In this document: in pieces, positions 58,870-64,000 of the stretch
How the letters are laid out: each line of letters begins with the position of its first letter
Position numbering within the stretch: the first letter of the stretch is position 1
Origin: Streptomyces griseoviridis
GTDB lineage: Bacteria; Actinomycetota; Actinomycetes; Streptomycetales; Streptomycetaceae
DNA: 64,000 bases
Assembly (NCBI RefSeq): GCF_005222485.1
Contig: NZ_CP029078.1
Coordinates: forward strand, 6,289,501-6,353,500
Direction of reading: 5' to 3'
Translations under genes and position numbers: made by a program
Notes under the pieces: generated by a model
Databases searched by the model: none
Told to the model about the DNA's origin: nothing
What the model saw: only the letters and a program-made list of their open reading frames with translations

Positions 58870-60027
58870 ATGACTGCGATTTCTCTCGGCATGCCGTCCG
58901 TCCCGACCCGGCTCGCCGAGCGCCGGAAGAGCCGGCAGATCCAGGTCGGCTCCGTGGCGGTGGGCGGCGACGCCCCGGTCTCCGTCCAGTCGATGACCAC
59001 GACCCGCACCTCCGACATCGGCGCCACCCTCCAGCAGATCGCCGAGCTGACCGCCTCCGGCTGCCAGATCGTGCGGGTGGCCTGCCCGACGCAGGACGAC
59101 GCGGACGCCCTGTCGACGATCGCCCGCAAGTCGCAGATCCCGGTCATCGCCGACATCCACTTCCAGCCGAAGTACGTGTTCGCGGCGATCGAGGCCGGCT
59201 GCGCCGCCGTCCGCGTCAACCCGGGCAACATCAAGCAGTTCGACGACAAGGTCAAGGAGATCGCGGGCGCCGCCAAGGACCACGGCACGCCGATCCGCAT
59301 CGGCGTCAACGCCGGCTCCCTCGACCGGCGCCTGCTCCAGAAGTACGGCAAGGCCACCCCGGAGGCGCTCGTCGAGTCGGCGCTGTGGGAGGCGTCCCTC
59401 TTCGAGGAGCACGGCTTCCGGGACATCAAGATCTCGGTGAAGCACAACGACCCGGTCATCATGATCGAGGCGTACAAGCAGCTCGCCGCCCAGTCCGACT
59501 ACCCCCTCCACCTCGGCGTCACCGAGGCGGGCCCGGCCTTCCAGGGCACCATCAAGTCGGCCGTCGCCTTCGGCGCCCTGCTCTCCCAGGGCATCGGCGA
59601 CACCATCCGCGTCTCCCTCTCGGCGCCGCCCGCCGAGGAGGTCAAGGTCGGCATCCAGATCCTGGAGTCCCTCAACCTCAAGCAGCGCGGCCTGGAGATC
59701 GTCTCCTGCCCGTCCTGCGGCCGCGCCCAGGTCGACGTCTACAAGCTCGCCGAAGAGGTCACCGCCGGCCTGACCGGCATGGAGGTCCCGCTCCGGGTCG
59801 CCGTCATGGGCTGCGTCGTCAACGGTCCGGGCGAGGCCCGCGAGGCCGACCTCGGCGTCGCCTCCGGCAACGGCAAGGGCCAGATCTTCGTCAAGGGCGA
59901 GGTCATCAAGACCGTCCCCGAGTCGAAGATCGTGGAGACCCTCATCGAGGAGGCCATGAAACTGGCCGCGCAGATGGAGGCCGACGGCATCACCTCGGGC
60001 GAGCCGTCGGTGGCGGTCGCCGGCTGA
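58870..60027 (+). CDS. ispG: 4-hydroxy-3-methylbut-2-enyl-diphosphate synthase
   Basis: The 385-residue enzyme has the N-terminal TIM-like domain ([21 protein letters not shown]) and the C-terminal iron-sulphur domain with the 4Fe-4S cysteines in [12 protein letters not shown] and [10 protein letters not shown]. It converts MEcPP to HMBPP in the MEP pathway. ATG at 58870 is preferred: it gives the conserved start [21 protein letters not shown], as in the S. coelicolor homologue recalled from memory. A weak ribosome-binding site is noted. Confidence 0.95.
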   Translation: MTAISLGMPSVPTRLAERRKSRQIQVGSVAVGGDAPVSVQSMTTTRTSDIGATLQQIAELTASGCQIVRVACPTQDDADALSTIARKSQIPVIADIHFQPKYVFAAIEAGCAAVRVNPGNIKQFDDKVKEIAGAAKDHGTPIRIGVNAGSLDRRLLQKYGKATPEALVESALWEASLFEEHGFRDIKISVKHNDPVIMIEAYKQLAAQSDYPLHLGVTEAGPAFQGTIKSAVAFGALLSQGIGDTIRVSLSAPPAEEVKVGIQILESLNLKQRGLEIVSCPSCGRAQVDVYKLAEEVTAGLTGMEVPLRVAVMGCVVNGPGEAREADLGVASGNGKGQIFVKGEVIKTVPESKIVETLIEEAMKLAAQMEADGITSGEPSVAVAG

Positions 60028-60283
60028 CGAAGCCCCGCCGGCCGGGTCCCCGGGGGATCCGGCCCGTTCCGGCCCCCGCCGGGCGGACCCCCGTCCGCCC
60101 GGCCCACGTCCCGCGCCCGCGGCCCGTTCCGCCGCCCGGCCCCGGCCGCCCCGGTGAACAGCCGGAACACCGAGACCCGCGCCGCCTCGTCCCGCGCCGG
60201 CGCCTGCCGGCAGGCGACGAACAGCGGCACGAGCCGGACCAGTTGACCCTCTACGGCACGAGAACGGCGCCGGCCGGCTCAGG

Positions 60284-60403
60284 ACGATCTCCCCGGACGA
60301 CGGGGATGGCGTCGCCGTCCGGGCCCTGCACCGGCTGGTCACCGATCTCAGCTCCGAAGTACGCGACCTCAGGGAACGGCTCGACGGCGCCCCACCCGCT
60401 TGA
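60284..60403 (+). pseudogene. Possible gene remnant, coding-like C-terminal segment
   Basis: This frame ends TISPDDGDGVAVRALHRL, then VTDLSSEVRDLRERLDGAPPA and a stop. That is a helical, coiled-coil-like sequence with coding-type codon use. Upstream in the same frame no credible start with a ribosome-binding site is found, and an apparently coding run (PDQLTLYGTR) lies in another frame. It may be a frameshifted remnant of a small gene or chance. The rest of the 476-bp gap 60028-60503 shows nothing clear. Confidence 0.25.
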
Positions 60404-60503
60404 TCAGGCCGCCCTCGACCAGCCCTTCCACAGGGGGCGGCGCCGCACAAATTCGGCGGGTACAGTGCGGAGATCAGCAGAACCCCAGGGTGAGGCCCCG
60501 CAC

Positions 60504-61352
60504 GTGTTGACCCAGACCACCTCCCGGGTGCTCGAACCGAGCGACCTTGACGCCGCGCTCGCCATCCTCGACCGCGAGCCGGTCACGAATGCCTTCGTGA
60601 CCTCCCGGGTCCAGGTCGCCGGGCTCGACCCCTGGCGACTCGGCGGCGAGATGTGGGGCTTCTACGAGGACGGCATGCTGACGTCGCTCTGCTACGCGGG
60701 CGCCAACCTCGTCCCGATCTGCGCCACCCCGCGCGCCGTGCGCGCCTTCGCCGACCGGGCCCGTCGGGCCGGCCGCCGCTGCTCCTCCATCGTCGGACCC
60801 GCCGGACCCACCACCCAGCTCTGGCGTCTCCTCGAACCCAGCTGGGGCCCGGCCCGCGAGGTCCGCGGCCACCAGCCCCTCATGGTCACCGACCGGATGC
60901 CCGCCGACATCGCCCCCGACCCGTACGTCCGTCGCATCCGCAAGGACGAGATGGAGACGATCATGCCGGCCTGCGTGGCGATGTTCACCGAGGAGGTCGG
61001 CGTCTCCCCGATGGCAGGGGACGGCGGCCTGCTCTACCAGGCCAGGGTCGCCGAACTGGTCGGCTCGGGACGCTCCTTCGCCCGCGTCGACGACCGCGGC
61101 AAGGTCGTCTTCAAGGCCGAGATCGGCGCCGCCACCGCGCGCGCCTGCCAGATCCAGGGCGTCTGGGTGGCCCCCGAGTACCGGGGCCAGGGGTACGCCG
61201 CCCCCGGCATGGCGGCCGTCCTGCGCTACGCCCTCGCCGACGTCGCACCCGTGGCCAGCCTCTACGTCAACGACTTCAACACCGCGGCCAGGCGCACCTA
61301 CCGCCGGGTCGGCTTCCAGGAGATCGGCGCGTTCACGAGCGTGCTGTTCTAG
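60504..61352 (+). CDS. GNAT acetyltransferase with DUF4081
   Basis: The 282-residue protein has an N-terminal DUF4081 domain (ALAILDREPVTNAFVTSRVQVAGLDPWRLGGEMWGFYEDG). The C-terminal GNAT domain has the acetyl-CoA motif IQGVWVAPEYRGQGYAAPGMAAVLRYAL, then SLYVNDFNTAARRTYRRVGFQEIG. It probably acetylates an amine or protein; the substrate is unknown. GTG at 60504 follows AGGGTGAGG at 8 nt (TTG 60507 is an alternative). Position after ispG matches the conserved actinobacterial order. The last codons belong to the first copy of a 41-bp repeat. Confidence 0.88.
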   Translation: MLTQTTSRVLEPSDLDAALAILDREPVTNAFVTSRVQVAGLDPWRLGGEMWGFYEDGMLTSLCYAGANLVPICATPRAVRAFADRARRAGRRCSSIVGPAGPTTQLWRLLEPSWGPAREVRGHQPLMVTDRMPADIAPDPYVRRIRKDEMETIMPACVAMFTEEVGVSPMAGDGGLLYQARVAELVGSGRSFARVDDRGKVVFKAEIGAATARACQIQGVWVAPEYRGQGYAAPGMAAVLRYALADVAPVASLYVNDFNTAARRTYRRVGFQEIGAFTSVLF

Positions 61353-61488
61353 GGGCGAGCCCGGCTCCGGGGATCAGCGGCGGGCTGTTCTGGGGGCGAA
61401 CCCGCCTCCGGGGAATTGGTGCCCGGTGTTCTGAAGGGGAGCCCGTCTTCAGGGGCCGAGGGGCGTGCCGTTCCAAGGGCACACGGCT
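61346..61488 (+). repeat. 41-42 bp tandem repeats overlapping a stop codon
   Basis: Three to four imperfect units start with GTTCT at 61346, 61387 and 61428 and with GTTCC at 61470, each followed by GGGGCGAGCCCGGCTCCGGGG-like sequence. The first unit contains the last codons and the TAG stop of the GNAT gene. Confidence 0.65.
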
Positions 61489-61557
61489 TCGCGCGCCCCC
61501 CCCGGCACGGAGAACGGCCGCGCCCGCGCCCCCCCGCTCCCCGGAGTCGCCGACCGC

Positions 61558-61710
61558 GCAGCCCCCTGCTCCCGGAGGGGCCGCCCGCGCAGCCCCCGCT
61601 CCCCGGAGGGGCCGCCCGCGCAGCCCCCGCTCCCCGGAGGCGCCGCCCGCGCAGCCCCCGCTCCCCGAAGGCGCCGCCCGCGCAGCCCCCGCTCCTCGAA
61701 GGCGCCGCCC
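61558..61710. repeat. Five tandem copies of a 31-bp repeat
   Basis: Units start at 61558, 61589, 61620, 61651 and 61682 with exact 31-bp period; the consensus begins GCAGCCCCCGCTCCCCGGAG and continues GGGCCGCCCGC. The period is not a multiple of three, so the tract is noncoding. It fills most of the gap between the two GNAT genes, where no gene is seen. Confidence 0.85.
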
Positions 61711-61796
61711 CCGCCGTCCGCGCCGCCCGTCGTCGCGGAACGTCCCGTCCGACGCCCCGTCCGACGCCGGGGCCGCTACCCCTGTACCCTCCCCGC

Positions 61797-62327
61797 ATGG
61801 ACCTCGTCATCGGCCCCCTCGACCTGTCCGCCCACGTCGACGAGGCCCTCGCCGTCCAGGCCGTCGCGTTCGGCCTCGGCTCCGACGAAGTGGCCGTGCG
61901 CCGCCAGATCGTCCTGCGCCACATGACCTACCCGGGCGCCCGCGCCCTGGGCGCCACCGAGGGCGGCCGTCTCGTCGGCTTCGTGTACGGCATGCCCAAC
62001 GACCGCGGCCACTGGTGGTCCACCGTCGTCGAGCCCTACCTCCGCGCCCAGGACCTCGACGGCTGGCTCGACGACTCCTTCGTCATCACCGAACTCCACG
62101 TCCACCCCCACCACCAGAACCGGGGCGTCGGCCGCGCCCTCATCACCCGCATCACCGACAGCGCCACCGAGCCCCGCTCGATCCTGTCGGCCATCGACAT
62201 CGAGAGCCCGGCCCGCGGCCTCTACCACTCCCTCGGCTACCAGGACCTCGCCCGCAGGGTGCTGTTCCCGAGCGCCCCGCGGCCCTACGCCGTGATGGGC
62301 GCCCCCCTCCCGCTGCGCCGCCGGTGA
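61797..62327 (+). CDS. GNAT-family N-acetyltransferase
   Basis: The 176-residue acetyltransferase has the GNAT acetyl-CoA site ITELHVHPHHQNRGVGRALITRI followed by the C-terminal strand-helix LYHSLGYQDLARRVLF. ATG at 61797 lies 7 nt after a -10-like TACCCT (61785-61790), with no ribosome-binding site, which suggests a leaderless mRNA. A longer frame from 61416 would translate the 31-bp repeat tract and is rejected. The substrate is unknown. It is followed by proS. Confidence 0.85.
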   Translation: MDLVIGPLDLSAHVDEALAVQAVAFGLGSDEVAVRRQIVLRHMTYPGARALGATEGGRLVGFVYGMPNDRGHWWSTVVEPYLRAQDLDGWLDDSFVITELHVHPHHQNRGVGRALITRITDSATEPRSILSAIDIESPARGLYHSLGYQDLARRVLFPSAPRPYAVMGAPLPLRRR

Positions 62328-62400
62328 CCGATTTCCACCCGCACAGCGGCCCCGGCTAACCTCCTAGCCATCACCCTTTCCCGGCAGGAGTACGAGAACC

Positions 62401-64000
62401 ATGGCGAACGCACCGGTCCAGCGCATGTCCCGTTTGATGGCGAAGACGCTGCGCGACGACCCGGCCGACGCCGAGGTCCTCAGCCACAAGCTGCTCGTCC
62501 GCGCCGGGTACGTCCGCCGCACCGCGGCCGGCCTCTGGAGCTGGCTGCCGCTGGGCAAGCGGGTGCTCGCCAACATCGAGCGCATCGTCCGCGAGGAGAT
62601 GGACGCCATCGGCGCCCAGGAGGTGCTGCTCCCCGCCCTGCTGCCGCGCGAGCCCTACGAGGCGACCGGCCGCTGGGAGGAGTACGGCCCCGAGCTGTTC
62701 CGCCTCCAGGACCGCAAGGGCGGCGACTACCTCCTCGGCCCCACCCACGAGGAGATCTTCACCCAGCTGGTGAAGGACCAGGCGTCGTCCTACAAGGACC
62801 TGCCGGTCATCCTCTACCAGATCCAGCACAAGTACCGTGACGAGGCCCGCCCCCGGGCCGGCATCCTGCGCGGCCGCGAGTTCCTCATGAAGGACTCCTA
62901 CTCCTTCGACACCGAGGACGAGGGCCTCGCCCACTCCTACGCCCTGCACCGCGCGGCCTACCAGCGGATCTTCGAGCGCCTCGGCCTCGACTACCGCATC
63001 TGCGCGGCCACCGCGGGCGCCATGGGCGGCTCCAAGTCGGAGGAGTTCCTGGCCCCCGCCGCGGCGGGCGAGGACACCTTCGCGGACTGCCCGCACTGCG
63101 ACTTCGCCGCCAACACCGAGGCGATCACCTACCCGCTCGCCCCGGTCGACGCGTCCGCCGTGCCCGCCGTCGAGGAGCTGGCCACCCCCGACACCCCGAC
63201 CATCGAGTCCCTCGCCGCCTTCCTCGACGTCCCCGCCTCCGCCACCCTGAAGAACCTCCTGGTGAAGGTGGACGGCGAGATCGTCGCCGTCGGCGTCCCC
63301 GGCGACCGCGAGGTCGACCTCGACAAGGTGGAGGCGCACTTCGCCCCGGCCGCCGTCGAGCTGGTCACCGCCGAGGACTTCACCGGCCGCCCCGACCTGG
63401 TGCGCGGCTACGTCGGACCGCAGGGCCTGGAGAAGGTCACCTACATCGCCGACCCGCGGATCGCCCCCGGCACCTCCTGGATCACGGGCGCGAACAAGGC
63501 GGGCACCCACGCGAAGAACGTCGTCGCCGGCCGCGACTTCGACGTCGACACGTACATCGACGTCGTCGTCGTCCAGGAGGGCGACCCCTGCCCGAAGTGC
63601 GGCACCGGCCTCACGCTGGACCGCGCCATCGAGATCGGCCACATCTTCCAGCTCGGCCGCAAGTACGCCGACGCCCTCAAGCTCGACGTCCTCGGCCGGC
63701 AGGGCAAGCCGGTCCGCGTCACCATGGGCTCCTACGGCATCGGCGTCTCCCGCGCGGTCGCGGCCCTCGCCGAGCAGACCGCCGACGAGCACGGGCTGGT
63801 CTGGCCCCGCGAGGTCGCCCCGGCCGACGTCCATGTGGTCGCCGCGGGCAAGGCCGTCCAGACCGAACTCGCCCTGGACGTCTCGGAGAAGCTCCGCGAG
63901 GCCGGCCTGCGGGTCCTGGTCGACGACCGCGCCGGGGTCTCGCCCGGCGTCAAGTTCACCGACGCGGAACTCATCGGCGTCCCGCACATCCTGGTCGCGG
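62401..64000 (+). CDS. proS: Prolyl-tRNA synthetase, partial
   Basis: Class II aminoacyl-tRNA synthetase, open at the right edge after 533 codons. Motif 1 region [37 protein letters not shown], motif 2 [30 protein letters not shown] and motif 3 [17 protein letters not shown] are visible. An editing domain (about residues 220-390) lies between motifs 2 and 3, as in bacterial-type enzymes. The start of the anticodon-binding domain ([11 protein letters not shown]) is present. It charges tRNA-Pro with proline. ATG at 62401 follows GGCAGGAG. Only the C-terminal part is missing. Confidence 0.96.
   Translation, partial: MANAPVQRMSRLMAKTLRDDPADAEVLSHKLLVRAGYVRRTAAGLWSWLPLGKRVLANIERIVREEMDAIGAQEVLLPALLPREPYEATGRWEEYGPELFRLQDRKGGDYLLGPTHEEIFTQLVKDQASSYKDLPVILYQIQHKYRDEARPRAGILRGREFLMKDSYSFDTEDEGLAHSYALHRAAYQRIFERLGLDYRICAATAGAMGGSKSEEFLAPAAAGEDTFADCPHCDFAANTEAITYPLAPVDASAVPAVEELATPDTPTIESLAAFLDVPASATLKNLLVKVDGEIVAVGVPGDREVDLDKVEAHFAPAAVELVTAEDFTGRPDLVRGYVGPQGLEKVTYIADPRIAPGTSWITGANKAGTHAKNVVAGRDFDVDTYIDVVVVQEGDPCPKCGTGLTLDRAIEIGHIFQLGRKYADALKLDVLGRQGKPVRVTMGSYGIGVSRAVAALAEQTADEHGLVWPREVAPADVHVVAAGKAVQTELALDVSEKLREAGLRVLVDDRAGVSPGVKFTDAELIGVPHILVA

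Noticed and set aside
61558..61710. CRISPR-like array
   Set aside because: Pure 31-bp tandem repeats without spacers and no cas genes.
61416..61796. N-terminal extension of the second GNAT
   Set aside because: It would translate the 31-bp repeats as Pro/Arg-rich sequence; the GNAT fold begins right after the ATG at 61797.

Overview
The window is high-GC chromosomal DNA from a Streptomyces-type actinomycete. Codons are strongly GC-biased, many genes start with GTG or TTG, and twin-arginine lipoproteins are common. A class F sortase, a DasR-type operator beside a chitinase, and the order dxr - site-2 protease - ispG - GNAT - proS are also typical. The gene order resembles the SCO5656-SCO5699 region of S. 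coelicolor; this comparison is from memory, not a search. No tRNA, rRNA, CRISPR array, prophage or insertion sequence is recognisable.

Layout. (1) 1-5400: a truncated Lrp/AsnC regulator, an aldehyde dehydrogenase, a polyamine-type binding lipoprotein, an SDR with its divergent TetR regulator, and a DUF6308 protein. (2) 5407-8929 (minus): an operon of 4-oxalomesaconate hydratase (LigJ-like), 2-pyrone-4,6-dicarboxylate hydrolase (LigI-like) and an MFS transporter, which is part of a protocatechuate 4,5-cleavage / gallate route. (3) 9171-12803 (plus): a response regulator, sensor kinase and TAXI solute-binding protein; the last carries 18 tandem His/Pro hexapeptides. (4) 12931-19242: a sortase with a putative substrate, an ECF-like sigma factor with a membrane partner, GDPD, adenosine deaminase, a DUF4190 protein and a NADAR protein. 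(5) 19452-26663: an ALDH, a PotD/A/B/C transporter and a PuuB-like oxidase for polyamine uptake and catabolism. (6) 26832-36304: a small gene whose ribosome-binding site can be hidden in a hairpin, a GH18 chitinase, a PAP2 phosphatase, GABA aminotransferase, a VirD4/TraD-like ATPase, a 600-bp GC-repeat tract and a PucR regulator, followed at 36441 by a succinate-semialdehyde-type dehydrogenase. (7) 37971-53093: a xyloglucan-utilisation-like locus with GH3, a three-part oligosaccharide importer lacking its ATPase, GH42, GH95, GH12, GH31 and a LacI regulator, tied together by four copies of one LacI operator. (8) 53466-64000: an acyl-CoA dehydrogenase, a secreted lamin-tail protein, dxr, a site-2 protease, ispG, two GNATs and the start of proS.

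How it fits together. Regions 1, 5 and the gab genes make a polyamine-to-GABA-to-succinate route. Putrescine is imported by PotABCD and oxidised by a PuuB-like enzyme and aldehyde dehydrogenases; GABA is then consumed by GabT and a semialdehyde dehydrogenase beside a GabR-like PucR regulator. Both the first and the second ALDH are preceded by the same unusual inverted repeat (WTCCGT-N20-ACGGAW), suggesting one shared regulator. In region 7 a secreted GH12 would cut xyloglucan outside, the ABC system would import decorated oligosaccharides, and intracellular fucosidase (GH95), galactosidase (GH42), xylosidase (GH31) and glucosidase (GH3) would strip them.

The most notable items are the complete xyloglucan-type locus and its LacI regulon, the LigI/LigJ operon beside a TctDE-like system, the His/Pro repeat in the binding protein, the RBS-sequestering hairpin at 26773-26828, and several GC-rich tandem-repeat tracts. 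Functions are inferred by reading protein motifs; no database search was possible.
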